NCBI RefSeq assembly: GCF_014805625.2
Contig: NW_023998465.1
Location: 247,776 to 311,775 of the forward strand
DNA: 64,000 bases
Source of the DNA: Glossina fuscipes
Taxonomy: Eukaryota; Arthropoda; Insecta; Diptera; Glossinidae
Reading direction: 5' to 3'
In this document: positions 20,232 to 31,450 of the stretch, one piece after another
Layout: every line of letters begins with the position of its first letter
How positions within the stretch are numbered: the stretch's first letter is position 1
Notes under the pieces: model-generated
The model's database searches: none
Told to the model about the DNA's origin: nothing
What the model saw: only the letters and a program-made list of their open reading frames with translations
Translations under genes and position numbers: made by a program

Positions 20232-21145
20232 TACCAATAGCATGAGCATCGCCATTAAGCATCCTTTTGGATGGAGGTAACAAAACTCTGTTGGCAAACT
20301 TAGTTTAATTAGTTCAAATGCCCTACATGCACGCTCGCCATATATGTTAGTCTTGCTTTCGTTAGCTTAGTTAATAAGACTGCGAATGGTGCAGTTAACT
20401 CAGCTAATCTTAATATGTGTGTGCGTTAGTAATTAACTGCTCCTATAAATTTCTGTGCTTACTCTAATGTAGATAATAGATCAAAGTTGCGAATGGCGGT
20501 AACTTTTTCATCAGACGATTTAATGCCTTCTAAAGAAATAAAAACATTAATCAGGCTTAATGTTTAAAAGGAATTCTTCTAATCATCAAATACTATTGGC
20601 GCATGTGTTTCTCTTAACACATCATCAATGTAGACAACTACAAACCTTAAACCTTAAAACTTCCAATCTCTGGAAACTATGCGCTGAATTCCTGAATCCG
20701 AAAGGCATACGAAGAAAATCAAGCACGGCGAAGGGTGTAGTTATAGATGTGTTTTGTCTATCTTCTTTAAGGCCATAGGTATCTGATGACACGCTATTTT
20801 GGAAAAAAGAAAGCTTGTTAATTAAATTAATGATGAGAAAATAAATATGTGAAACTGGACACCTATCAGATACACTGATGACATTAAGTCTTCTGAAATC
20901 GCCGCAAGCACATCAATCTTTTGATTCCCTCTTGGAAACCAAATGTAAGGACGAAGCTCATCCAAATTTGGATACACTACAAATTAAAAAATCGAACTTT
21001 GTATTTGCAATTTTGTATATAGTTTGGTCTAAGCGTTGCGGTTTAGAAAGCGGTAATGGAGCTTGGGTGATTAATTTATATACTGTCGAATGTTTGAAAA
21101 GTTTAGAAAAATCTGGTTGTCATGCCAATGATGCAAGTATTTAAG
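20232..21145 (-). pseudogene. gypsy-4 reverse transcriptase and RNase H start (minus)
   Basis: An almost uninterrupted frame runs from about 21119 to 20633 on the minus strand. It reads, in order, TQAPLPLSKPQRL, ASSLHLVSKRESKD, CGDFRRLNVISVSDRCPVSH, TSITTPFAVLDFLRMPFGFR and NSAHSFQRLEVL, which follow the pattern of a Ty3/gypsy reverse transcriptase of the CsRn1/Kabuki type. The Trp expected in the S-WAS box is TGA (20958-20960). YIDDVL (YIDD codons 20621-20632) lies in the next frame, and GIKSSDEKVTAIRNF and KFIGAVNY follow. ERACRAFELIKLSL and DAHAIGSV start RNase H, which is then cut by LINE C at 20231. Confidence 0.85.
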
Positions 21146-23539
21146 TAATTGCTACCTTCATTACAAACCGAAAATAACTTTGGCGAAGAAAGTTGTAAGT
21201 CATAGCAACAACGTGAATTTTTAGATCAGTTAATGGAGTTACTAAAGTTTTTTTTTTTAGATCTATCAAAATTCCACGTTTGCATATAAAGCTATGTTTT
21301 GCAATTGTTAAAATGAATAAAATCTCTTTTAAGGACCAGATTTACATTAAATAGTTCTGTATCATATGTGGCTATGAATGTTTCATTTGTGGCTATCAAA
21401 ACTAAACCCGAAGCTTTTGCATTTGGCTGAGCACGCAACTGCAACTGCATAAAGCAGTCGTTTTCTATTTAAAAAGGAACCAACAATATTCTCAAGAAAA
21501 CTATGGATATCTCCGAAAGCTCTTCTTAAAATTAAATGTGTTAAATTGTAAAATGCACTTACAAGTCAACAATGAAGTTGAAGTTAAGGGTAAAAATCTA
21601 AGAATTCTTAACTTTATTTAACACAATACAAATTTTTAACACAACACGGAAGTTTAGTCCTTTGCAATTTAATTTTTTTTTTGTATAATATTTTGCTATT
21701 TTTTGTATAATTTTTCAGGTGAAATCACTTCTTTGAAAAATCAACCACTTTCAAAAATTTTTTCCCTATTTTGAAAGCAGAGACCGGAACACAGCGCACC
21801 ACCAGAAATTATATGTATTTCAATGAAACAGATAAAACATGAAAACAGATATATTAATCATTGATGACCATTTTACACCACTTCTTTGCTAATCAAATTA
21901 GCTAGAAATTTCCCTAAAATATAATCACAGAATCATTAACAACGTCGTAGTTTAATGTTGTATTTTACATTATTTACGACTATTCATCGTTTGCGTTCTT
22001 TCGGTTTGATATTTAGGCGTATCACAAGACAATTCTGTCGCAAATTTTTAGTAACCTAAACAACAAAATATAACCATAGCCAAAATCAAGTACTCATTTT
22101 CAAATTCTTGGGTAGCTTTTTTTTTTAAGTAGATTGAGATTGCCACCTGCTAACTATGCTAAACACTTATAAAGTTCAGAAGGCTCTCGATCTCCAACCT
22201 CAGAGTCGCCTAGGATACTGCCCGATTTAACTTTCTCACTTAGTGAGAAACGCTCAATTCGTGCCGTTTTAACATATTTTTTGTTAGAGGACGTATTGAG
22301 AATGATGTTTGCGATGGTGGTGATAACATTTGCAACAGATCTGAAAGCATACCATTATAACATGAGCACCGCAATTCAGCAATAGTCTCGCCTCTACTTT
22401 ACGTTAACGTTAGAAATTTTTTGTTATTTTTGGATAATAATCTTTAAATTCGTTTAAAAGAAAAAGTTGAAGAACGACTGAAATATTTAAAAGTATTCTT
22501 CGTAAACGAGCATATATGTCAATTGATCGACTTCCAAATTCATTTCTAAAAAAAAGTGCTTAAAATTGTTTGTATACAAGATGTTTCACTAGCAATAGTT
22601 TTAAAAAAATTTCTTTTATATTTTATAAAATTTTATAATTGGTTATTTCGTTAATTTATTTTTTGATTGCCATAAAAAAAAATATTTGGAACTATGCGCT
22701 TAAGTTAAGCAAACTTTTTTGTATAAAATATTCTTAACGTTTACAATTTTCTTTCGCCAACTGTAAGAGAAAAATTTTGGCTAGGAGAAAATTTTCTCCT
22801 TCTTTCGAAAATTTTGAATATTTGTTTTGAAAATTTTGTTAATTTTTTTTTTGTTCGGATTTATTTCAACCTTTTTTTAAATACCTACATTATTTTGCTA
22901 TTCTTTTATTCTTTATTTTAAACATAACTTAGCGTTGTTGTTAGAGTCGCTGTTGAAGCGGTTCGTAATGCTGTTGTTGCTTTTATTGTGCTGTAGCTAT
23001 TCTTGGGCAAGAGTTATCTTTCTTACCTTCTCTTGCTTTCTTTCTCTGCATCCTTCGCTTACACACAATGTCTTCTTTCTTTCTTGCGCTCCAGCTATGT
23101 ATTTTGCATTTAAGAATTCGACTTGCTCAATTCCACTCGCAATGTTATTATTTTAAATTTCAAACACGCAAAGAAGTCAGTGTCATTTATACCTGTTTTG
23201 TTGGTGGGCTGATTGTTGCTTCGTAAACGTCCTCCTTAGTATCTTTGTATATTTAGTTTTTACTGCTTAAATATGCCTTGAAGCAATATTTTATTTTTTT
23301 TTATTAAAATTGATATTGGCAACAAACAGAGATATGTTTATGTAACATAACAGAGCACTACGTAGATCAAACATATTTTTTCTTGTTCATTTAAAGTACA
23401 TCTTTTTCTTCAGTGATGTTTGTACGGTTTTTAGAAAATTTCATAGTGATATGTCTGTTGATATCACCACTTAAATTAACAGTGGTAGAGTCTAATTGAT
23501 GTAACGTTAATTTCAGTTTGTTTTAAATGGATAACGCTG
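21146..23539. other. AT-rich interval, possible decayed gypsy-4 gag region
   Basis: Poly-T and poly-A runs and no readable protein homology. On the minus strand this is where gypsy-4 protease and gag would lie, but no DTG or CCHC box was found. A hydrophobic 73-codon frame at 22935-23156 (plus) is low-complexity Leu/Ser/Phe and I do not take it for a gene. Confidence 0.3.
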
Positions 23540-24240
23540 TCAATGTTTTCACCTCACTTGCTCACTCCATTGTCGAGCATTTTAAATATACTGTCTGGAT
23601 TGCATTTTGTCTTTTAAACTCAATTAGTTTCAGTTAGCCTTTGTCTTCAGCTTGTTGTATTGCTCACCATGCATTGGTACTTTTAAGTGTTTCGTATACT
23701 TAGTCTTTTTCCATTCAAACTTTTCAAGACTGGTAAGAGCGTCATCGGCTATTTTAATAACATCATTTAATTCAGTGTTGTAATAAATTCCATCTTTGTC
23801 ATAAGTCTTTTCTTAATTTTTAAAAGGATTGTTCTTGTGTTATAAGTTTTCCTTGTATGATTCTGCTTGTTTAAAGGAGTTTTTTGGACGATTGTTTATA
23901 AAGCTGAGAAAATATCGAGCCCTGCCATGAGCTTTTACCTCCATGGATCTCAAACGTCGGCATGAACAAGTTTTAATGGTACACACGATTTGCGTTCCGA
24001 CTTTTCAAATAGATTTGTACTTATTTGCCTTAAATGCATATCTCATTTGTTGATAGTTTTTCGTTCAGGTTTAATATTATCTTATTGACAGGCGTTGCCC
24101 TTATAAGGGCTTTTCGGTCTTTTTTGCATGAATACCCAAAGCAATGTCACCATTCTAAAATGTTTAACCTGCTATTGTACTCAAAACGGAAATTTTTTTG
24201 TTCTTCTTTAATACAGTAACCAGGCCGACACAATGAGAGC
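23540..24240 (-). mobile_element. Ty1/copia pol remnant (minus)
   Basis: On the minus strand, WTHC-like EWxHCFGYSCKKDRK (about 24150, first x is a stop) resembles the GAG-pre-integrase W-H-R-GH motif, followed by NLNEKLSTNEICI (about 24070), SERKSCVPLKLVHADV (about 24003-23955) and, after a one-base shift, MEVKAHGRARYFLSFI (about 23945-23900). This order (zinc-binding tail, then VHADV-PM and ARYF--FI) is that of a copia integrase core including the first catalytic Asp. Decayed text continues to about 23540. Only this short segment survives. Confidence 0.7.
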
Positions 24241-24587
24241 AATTTTCGTTTTCGGAATAAAAATTTAGAAGTGGCAAGCACAATGGGCAGTCGCGCTACT
24301 ATATTGTCATATAGGAAAATGTAAACAAAAATTTATGGGCACTAATTATGTATGTTTAGTTAACTAGCTCTTCTTTGAAATCATTTCCTGGACAGTTATG
24401 TATGGCGACGGTGATTCGAAATTAATTTGCAATGATACTATTAATACGAAAATTGTACAAACTTAAAATTTTGTAAAATTTTTGACGAAATAAAATGAAG
24501 TGGCATGTAATTCCAGATTTTCATTTTTTAGAAAAAGTTTAAATTGTGAAATTGAAGTTTGATTTTAATACATATCATTCTAGTTTT
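24241..24587. other. AT-rich stretch between copia remnant and LINE D tail
   Basis: No recognisable feature; it may be the upstream part of the copia remnant beyond recognition. Confidence 0.3.
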
Positions 24588-24787
24588 GTTTTATTTATTT
24601 ATTTATTTATTTTAATTCTACTTATACTAGAAACTCAACTAAACAAATAACAGTCGAGTTTACTTGGCACTTAAAGCAAAAGTTATATTAAATTAATAAT
24701 AAACTAGGTATAAGTAAAATAAAACAAATAAGAAGAAAAAAGAAAAAAAAGCATGTACACAACCACCATAGAGCCACACTTACAACC

Positions 24788-24996
24788 GGTACAGGACCAA
24801 ATTGCAAATGAACCCCTAAGCCATCGCAAACATGCATAAGCCTGGCAACCGATAATACTTAACAACACTTCATTTTCCAATCGTAACGACTTTTTAGGAT
24901 AAAAGCTAATTTAAACAAGAACAAATCCAGGTTGCAAGTGAACACCTAAGCCACTGCAAACATGCATAAGGTTGGAAACCGACACGTTAACAACAC
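24788..24996 (-). repeat. 130-bp direct repeat in the LINE D 3' UTR
   Basis: Two copies with a spacing of 130 bases: TTGCAAATGAAC at 24802 and TTGCAAGTGAAC at 24932, each followed by CCTAAGCCA, GCAAACATGCATAAG and CCGA. Copy C has lost the whole region between its stop and tail. A diverged single version may be present in LINE G (46690-46860). Confidence 0.8.
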
Positions 24997-25039
24997 AATA
25001 TTATTTTAAATAAAAAAATGAGATATTAAGAATTAAATG

Positions 25040-26499
25040 TTAGTTTAAATACGACATAGGTAAATCGCGCGTATTAACCAATGTTGCTTTAATAGACTTT
25101 AAAGAGTCCGATAACGGGAATAAGTGGTAGACGTCATTTAGGTTCTTGCAAACGACTCTGAGCGGATTAATCAGCTCATAATTAAATTTACACTGACTAA
25201 GCTTAACCAAGATAAAGTGCCTAGAGAAGCGGTTAGGGACATTAAAGCTTATTTCACCAAGTAATGAAGGCGAGTCGATAGCACCATTTATTACTTTGAT
25301 TACAAAGGAAACGCCAAGAACAAACCAACGTTTCTCAAGAGACGGTAAGGACAGCAGAAGCAACCTATTTTCATACGGAGGAAGAGAGGCAATTGGGTCT
25401 CAACCCAAATTTCTAAAGGCAAACAGCAAGAATTGCTTTTGAACAGATTCAATTGAATCTACGTAGCACCTATATGATGGAGACCGCAGAACAGAGGCAT
25501 ACTCGAGTATGGGTCTAACCAAACACATGTACAGCCTTTTCGTAATGTAGGGATCATCAAGCTCTTTGGACCACCTTTTTATAAAATCAAGCGCGGACCT
25601 GGCTTTGCTTATCGAGAGCTCAATATGCAAGTTAAAACGTAACCTATGGTCAAATAGAACGCCTAAATCTGTGATCGAATCGACGTGGTCCAACTTATGG
25701 GAATCTATGAAATACTGAGTAATGAATGACTTTCTTCTTGAGAAAGAAAGCTTCTTACATTTACTCAGATTTAGTTGCAGAAGATTCAAAGAGCACCATG
25801 CAACAAAATTATCCAAATCACCTTGAAGCTGATGTGATTGCGATTCAACAGAGAAGGAAGAAAACAGTTTCACATCATCAGCATACATTAAGATCTGGCT
25901 GGAATTAACCACCGATGGGAGATCCTTAATGTATAAACTAAATAAAATGGGACCTAAGTGACTTCCTTGAGGTACGCCAGATAAAATGGGGAATTCATCC
26001 GAGGTGATCAAGTTGAACAAACCCCTGAAGGATCTGTTGTGCAGATAAGAGCTTATCCATTTCACTAAATAGAAAGGGAAGCCAGAGGCTTGGAGTTTAA
26101 AGATAAGTAAGTTATGGTTAAATATATCAAACGCTTTGCTTAAATCAGTGCATATCTGTGCGAGAGCCACTAGAAAAAGCCTTGAAAACATGACAAGTAA
26201 ACTCTAACAAGTTAGTGACTGTAGATCGCCCTTTCGAAAGCCGTGCTGGTGCGGAGAAATATACGAATTAATGGCAAAGGCCAAATGCTGAGTCACAATT
26301 CGCTCGAAAAACTTGGGCAAGCCACTCAACTTGGCTATGCCTCTGCAGTTCTCAACAAATTGTCTACTTCCACTTTTGTGGATAGGAATAAGGAAACTAC
26401 TCTTCCAAAACGAAGCGAAAACACCTAAATTCAAGGACAGGTTAAAAATCTTTGAGGTCACACCACATAACTCGACAGCGCAAGATTTAAGTACACATG
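25040..26499 (-). pseudogene. LINE D ORF2 reverse transcriptase and C-terminus
   Basis: Blocks: FWKSSFLIPIHKSGSRQFVE and AISPHQ-like SYISPHQHGFRKGDLQS (26461-26204), then after a frameshift DLSKAFD, GVPQGSHLGPILF, MYADDVKLFS (YADD codons 25874-25885) and NLLQLNLSKCKKLSFSR down to 25400, where a TGA replaces the Trp codon found in copy C (context RNLG-stop-DPIA). The C-terminal block RWFVLGVSFVIKVINGAI (25363-25040) is in frame with the rest after that stop. Only a few lesions separate it from an open frame, so it is a young copy. Confidence 0.85.
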
Positions 26500-26827
26500 G
26501 TTTTATATGGTATATTCATGAATATAATGAATCGATATTATCTTAAAATTAATTGCAAACCAATCCTTGTTTTGTATTATATAAACAAACTTTTTATTTA
26601 TTTTTTGATTTGTTGAGTGGAGAGGGACTAAGCCAATAGATTTGTGGCTTATATGTCCAGGAAAGACAATTTTTTTTTTCGGTTTGTTGATTAGAGATGG
26701 ACTAAACCAATAATACACGATCGTAATTCTAGTCACAAATATATATAAAATGCGGCAAAAAAAGAGCGGCCGTAATAACTGGAGCCGATAGGTTAAATGT
26801 AATTGTGTGTGCGCGTGTGTAATTGCG

Positions 26828-26862
26828 CTGTCGAATTGAGTTGTCGAATTGAGTTGTCGAAG
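26828..26862. repeat. 13-bp tandem repeat
   Basis: About two and a half units of TGTCGAATTGAGT in a row within the 3' region of the I-like LINE. Confidence 0.7.
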
Positions 26863-27609
26863 GTCAAACAGTGTTGCAAAGTTTGGCCGAAAACGAATAC
26901 TGTAGTAATAGAAAATGATTGAACGCGAAAAAAAGAGAAGGAAGAAAAAATCTAAAACGATAAATTAACTTTTCTAATAAAGCAAGTTATTTCCCAAAAT
27001 AACGCATATTTTTTGCTGCAAAGAGATCGAGGAGACCATCATACAACTTGAAAAAACTAAGAGAACCTCTAATACCATCAAGCCTGTGACATCTGATTAG
27101 ATGCTCAGCAGAGTTGACAACATTGCAAACTTCACAAACATCATATGGTATAGCGCCAATCATTTTTCAATAAACTTTATCCACTCATGGGTCTATAAAG
27201 AATTTTGATTTCCCAGGAATTAAAAAAAGCCCGTAAAAAAAGGATTTGATTTGAAATGTGGGATTTATTTTATAGAAAAGGCGGTTGGATTTAACACGCG
27301 CAATATCTTTAAATTCGTCATTTAGCTATTGAAGGATGTGGTTGCGAATTGCCCGAACTGCTTCATTGAGAGTGTATTTGATGGACAAAATCGTCCCATC
27401 AACATGAGCTCTCCCTGCGTGAAAGCCGGCTTTTACATTAAAAAAAAAACCGCAGCGGCCAGGTAACCAAACGAGGTGACACTCATCCACTTGAGACTCA
27501 TGTAAAATCTTATGAATATTAAATACGTATTGATTCCCTGCAAATCTTTTATTTATTAGAAGTAGAGCCGACTTGCTACCAGAAAAAATAACAAACCTTT
27601 GATACTTTT

Positions 27610-27717
27610 GAAGCAAGTGTGCAAGTGTCTGAAAATTACTAGAAACAATTGTGCAAGTGTCTGAAAATTACCAGAAACAAGTGTGCCAGTGTCTGAAAAT
27701 TACCAGAAGCAAGTGTA
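27610..27717. repeat. 32-bp tandem repeat, about 3.3 units
   Basis: Units start at 27622, 27654 and 27686 with core CAAGTGTCTGAAAATTAC. They sit at the upstream border of the I-like RNase H: the unit nearest that domain reads QTLAHLLQKYQ in its frame. As 32 is not a multiple of three, the expansion would break the frame. Confidence 0.85.
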
Positions 27718-27739
27718 CAACCAGTCTATCATAGCCATT

Positions 27740-28079
27740 GTTGTAAAGTAAAAGCTAATCCTAACAAAATATGGTCTATGAATTGATGGCCTGCGTTGTA
27801 AGCACCAAAACACATAAACATCATAACAATGCCGTTGTTGTTTTGGTTACGTCCGCTGGCTCCACAGGGTGTTTTGATACCCATCACGTGTGGTGGTACG
27901 TGCACGAAAATCTATCTTTATATCACAACTATCTGTCAGTACTCCCAAGGAAGCGTTCGAGGAACATCTAAGCAAAAAGGTATCTGATAAAGATCTGAAG
28001 AAATGCAACATTTACAAGTTCATTTGCTCTCGTCAGAGAGATATTGCTTATTTTCAAGTTATTACTTAGGTGCGGATTA
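27740..28079 (+). pseudogene. LINE F ORF1 fragment, left of the pogo insertion
   Basis: The frame VVVRARKSIFISQLSVSTP, then KEAFEEHLSKKVSDKDLKKC and NIYKFICSRQRDIAYFQVIT (about 27890-28066) is homologous to the RRM-like ORF1 block of LINEs A, C and E (KAIFV...SYLAAKV...IFKM). A TAG follows at about 28067. The fragment is cut at the TA of 28078-28079 by the pogo-like element and resumes at 28961. The start of LINE F lies somewhere between 27720 and 27780. Confidence 0.65.
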
Positions 28080-28484
28080 CAGGCAAACCTGTTTTTGTGC
28101 GGTAGATAGGGACCGCAGAAAAAAAACCGCACAAAAAAAATATTCAAAAACTTCATAAATAGCTATTAGAAATAATTTTTCACAGCATATTAAAGAAAAA
28201 TTTTTTTATGCGGTAGAGAGGGACCGCATAAAAAAGTCTCACTTAGAAAATATGTCAAAGCTTCACGAAATAGCAAGAAAGTGCTTTCCAAACAAAATAA
28301 ATAATTAAATTACACATTGAAACATTTAAAAAAATTTTAATTTCTAATTTTAAACAAGGAGAAATTTTCAAAATGTACATAATTCAATACTACTCATCGT
28401 AGTTCAAAACGCGCATATTTTTGCGATGAACTGGTTCGTAATCGCTTTCGTCACTTGAAGATACTACAGTTGATTTATTTTTTG

Positions 28485-28850
28485 TTAACAGGTAATAGAT
28501 TCCGGTTCTTCTTGTCCGTCTTCATGATTTGTTAAGTTATTGATAATGTCACTATCATTTACGGTTTCGTCCTCAATCATTTCAATAAGATCATTTTCGC
28601 TGAAAGAGTCAAAACCTTCTCCGCATATTTGATGTGCTAGCGCAATGATATCTGATGATAAAGTGGACGTGTTGTCGATTACATTTCTATTAATGACACA
28701 TTCAGGCCGGACCGCTTTCCAGCAGTAGGTATGAAAATGGCTGTTGCAATGTGTACGTACACACTGATAGCAAAAAAAGTGATGCCAACACAGTTCAGAT
28801 TGACCTAATCTCTCGGCGAAATTCAATGTGTCGATATTCATATACCGCAC
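28485..28850 (-). pseudogene. pogo-like transposase, C-terminal fragment
   Basis: A 121-codon frame on the minus strand. Its second half is strongly acidic (ENDLIEMIEDETVNDSDI, then NNLTNHEDGQEEPES), as in the tails of pogo/Tigger transposases, and YCWKAVRPECVINRN may match their C-W-KAG region. The helix-turn-helix DNA-binding part and the DDE catalytic core are missing. The assignment rests on this tail together with the TIRs and the TA duplication, which fit the same superfamily. Confidence 0.65.
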
Positions 28851-28859
28851 AAAAAACAG

Positions 28860-28945
28860 AATCGCTCAAAAAGAATCGCACAAAAAAAAGAATCGCACAA
28901 AAAGAATCGCACAAAAAAAAGCGCATAAAAAAAGACCGCACAAAA
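28860..28945. repeat. Subterminal GAATCGCACAAAA repeats of the pogo-like element
   Basis: About six tandem units such as GAATCGCACAAAAA and GACCGCACAAAAAC just inside the right end. Such subterminal motifs could be transposase-binding sites, which is inference. Confidence 0.75.
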
Positions 28946-28960
28946 ACAGGTTTGACTGTA

Positions 28961-31450
28961 TTTGAACTTATTACATGTGTAAAATTTTGCACTCAGGGAG
29001 TTTTATTAAAGAATTTGCAGGCTGTTAAAGGAATATAGCTCAGGTGATATTAGAGCAGTCGGTTCAGCAAACAAAACAGTAAAAAATAGCTTGCCATTGC
29101 TGAAAGTAAAGTAAAATGTCGGTGGTCTTATTTCGAAATTATACAATTCATTTGTAAGTTCCGTTAATTCTAATTGCGTTGTAGCATTTACAGCAACCTG
29201 GGTTAAGCCGGGGATATTTTATAAGGTAGTTTTTCGCCCTGATTCTGAGATTTTTCAGCATGGCAGGTAGCACAAAATTTGTAGGGGAGTGTTAATTGCG
29301 GTTAATGATTGCTTGCCGTCATCCATGTTTTGTGCTTCTACATCTACTTCAGTTGAGTTTGCACGCATTAAAATAAAATTTCATATCTTTAATGCATATA
29401 TTAAATCCTCTTACATTCATCCTGCGTCTGAAATTGCGGTTTACGTTGAGTGCTTGTGTTTGACCGAAAATTATGCTTATCGCTTCAAATCTAGTGGTGA
29501 GTTGATAGCTCTGGTTGATTCTAATTTGTCCAATATTTCTTGGGTTTTCAACGGCGACCTTGGATATTCAGTTGTTGTGATTCGATTAGAAATTACGTGT
29601 TATACTGTAGCGTTAGACGAGATTATAGCGCCCTCAAAGTAACTTGCTATTTCATTTTTATTAATACACCCAGGCGCAAACTTCTAAAAAACTCTAAGGA
29701 CTTCTTTAAATTTAGAGATTATAAATGAAACATGGGAGATTTCCTTCCGCTATGAGCTTTGCCAATTTCGAATCATCCGATGGGTCTGTAATAACTGACT
29801 TTTTGCAGATTGTTTTGGTGCAGTTTACAAATCTTCAAATACTTCGTCTCATAACCGTCATTATTCGATTAGCTCGTTTGATATGTTTCCGTCTATGTCG
29901 TTCTCCGGAGGAGGAACATTCATAACATCAGCGACTTTCAAGCCTTTCAATTTATTTGATCCTGATGGTGTTCCGTCCACTATTCTCCAACATCGTGGTG
30001 ATTTACTATGTTCCCCTCTTACACCTATTTTTAATATCTGTTTGAAAAAGGTCACTTTCCATCGGTTTGGAAGAATTGGTTTATTTTACTTCTTTACTTC
30101 TTTATTTTACTTCTTTAAAAAATTGAACCTCGAAAACTTATTAAGAATCACCAAATTTAGTATGCTGTCCAAACTACTTGAATCATATGTAACGAAAAGG
30201 CGCATTCTTGTTTTAGGATCGTTTATATCGCACTGTCAGCATAGGTTTTTAAAAGGTAACACTGATCTTTTGGAGATTTGTAGTACAATTTATAAAACAA
30301 TTTCCGATCACAAACAAATATATGCCATATTCATGGACTTCTCTAAAGCTTTTGAAAGAGTGGATTTGGATTTAATCAGTATATGAAGTAACGGATTTTC
30401 CCTTTGTGGTGACGTTTGACTTAGATACTCTAGGCCTCTGGCTTTCCTTTATATTTGTTCAAATGAATAAGCTCTTATCTCGATAATAAATCGTTCGATT
30501 CCATTATCTCTAATCAGTTCCCCGTGAAGCCAAATGTTCCTCAAGGTAGCCATTTAGGATCCCTTCTGTTTATCTTGTACATTATTTTATACATCAATTA
30601 TCGGTGATAATGTACGCTGACGATGTTAAACTGTTATCTTTTTTCTTCTTGGAAAAGCACTCGTATTTTCTTCAATCTGACTTAAACAACTTGTTTACGT
30701 GGTGCTTTCTCAATTTTATGAAATTAAATTTAAAAGAATGTAAGAAGTTTTTATCCTCAAAGTGGGCTCTATTCACTACTGATTGCTCAGAATATGCAGA
30801 AATTGGAAAATGTTGATTCGTTCATTCGTTTATTCGACTATAGGCTTCGTTTTAATTTGCACATTTATCTCTCTGTAAATAAAGTTATGTCAGTTCTTGG
30901 TTTTATAGCCTAGACGGTAGCCTAAGAAGTTAGAAAACGTTATAGATGAGTATTCCTGTAACCACTATTTAGATTCAATAGAATCCGTTTGACAATGTCC
31001 ACTTCTGTTGAATAATTTGTGAACAAATTCGTTAACAGCGGTGTTTAACACATGGCAAAAACAACGAAAACCACAAAGCCGTTGCTCTTCGCGAAAGTTA
31101 ACATATAACAACAAAAACCACAAGTTTGAGGGATAATAAAAGTAAGGACAGCCAAGCTTAGAAATATTCTTTTTGAATAAGCTACAATTTGCTTTTTGGT
31201 TGATGAGCTTGCATCTGATTCTCAAATACTCAGCCCTATTTGTTGCCTCTTCACTTTACCCCAAAAGCTTGAAACTCAATTAGTGAATGTATTTAGAATT
31301 AATTTGGCTTATAAGGCGATAAATCAGCCGCAAATGTGGTTTTATCTGCAAATTTCACCTTCTGAGCTTGAGCCTTACATTCTCTACGTAATAAAAATTT
31401 TTCCAAACCTATTTAGGAGAGTTTTAACAAGAGATTAACAATTGCTATAG
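28961..31450 (+). mobile_element. LINE F, main part right of the pogo insertion
   Basis: The end of ORF1 (SGSFIKEFAGC, about 28994) is followed by ORF2. Endonuclease traces: GGLISKLYNSFVSS and AFTATWVKPGIF (about 29118-29220), GVLIAVNDC (29284). Reverse transcriptase: QIYAIFMDFSKAFERVD (about 30315-30363), VPQGSHLG-like PQGSHLGSLL (about 30538), MYADDVKLLS (YADD codons 30613-30624) and NFMKLNLKECKKF (30713). A decayed C-terminal block (FRINLAYKAINQPQ) runs near 31290. F forms a separate subfamily with LINE H: they share 29590-30020 with 56560-56970. Confidence 0.75.

Larger units (their letters stand above)
24588..26499 (-). mobile_element. CR1-like LINE copy D, 5'-truncated (minus)
   Basis: This copy begins within the reverse transcriptase (junction near 26498) and runs to the 3' end, where TTTA units at 24594-24614 are the complement of the AAATA-type tail also seen in copy C. 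Truncation at the 5' end is typical of target-primed reverse transcription. Its 3' UTR (about 24615-25040) contains a 130-bp direct repeat that copy C lacks. No clear target-site duplication was found. Confidence 0.9.
26600..27720 (-). mobile_element. I-like LINE 3' part with RNase H (minus)
   Basis: On the minus strand, an RNase H domain (27616-27326) reads RFVIFSGSKSALLLINKR and HESQVDECHLVWLPGRCG, matching LINE RNase H DSKSAL and WIPGH blocks; the catalytic Asp of DSKSA is Gly here and the His of PGH is Arg. A Cys/His cluster follows (CEVCN, AEHLIRCH, about 27150-27090), as after RNase H in I-group and related LINEs. The 3' end near 26610 carries an A-rich tail. A 74-bp copy of this tail, with target-site duplications, is found at 43890-43963. 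Confidence 0.7.
28080..28958 (-). mobile_element. pogo-like DNA transposon, internally deleted, with TIRs
   Basis: The element is 879 bases. The left end reads CAGGCAAACCTGTTTTTGTG and the right end, complemented, CAGTCAAACCTGTTTTTGTG; about 23 of the first 24 bases agree. Both ends are flanked by TA (28078-28079 and 28959-28960), the target duplication of Tc1/mariner-pogo elements. Extra GCGGTAGA-GGGACCGC motifs occur near the left end (28098 and 28210), and short GAATCGCACAAAA repeats near the right end. It carries only the C-terminal part of a transposase and so is non-autonomous. Confidence 0.9.

Noticed and set aside
22935..23156. Small secreted or membrane protein (Leu-rich start)
   Set aside because: Low-complexity Leu/Ser/Phe translation of a pyrimidine-rich stretch, no cleavage context or homologue recognised.
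27610..27717. CRISPR-like array (32-bp units)
   Set aside because: Units are directly adjacent without spacers, in a eukaryotic TE context.
27771..27971. Possible Tc1-like transposase on the minus strand (GIVMMFMCFG-like text)
   Set aside because: The plus strand of the same stretch reads clearly as LINE F ORF1 leading into the RRM-like block, which continues on the far side of the pogo insertion.
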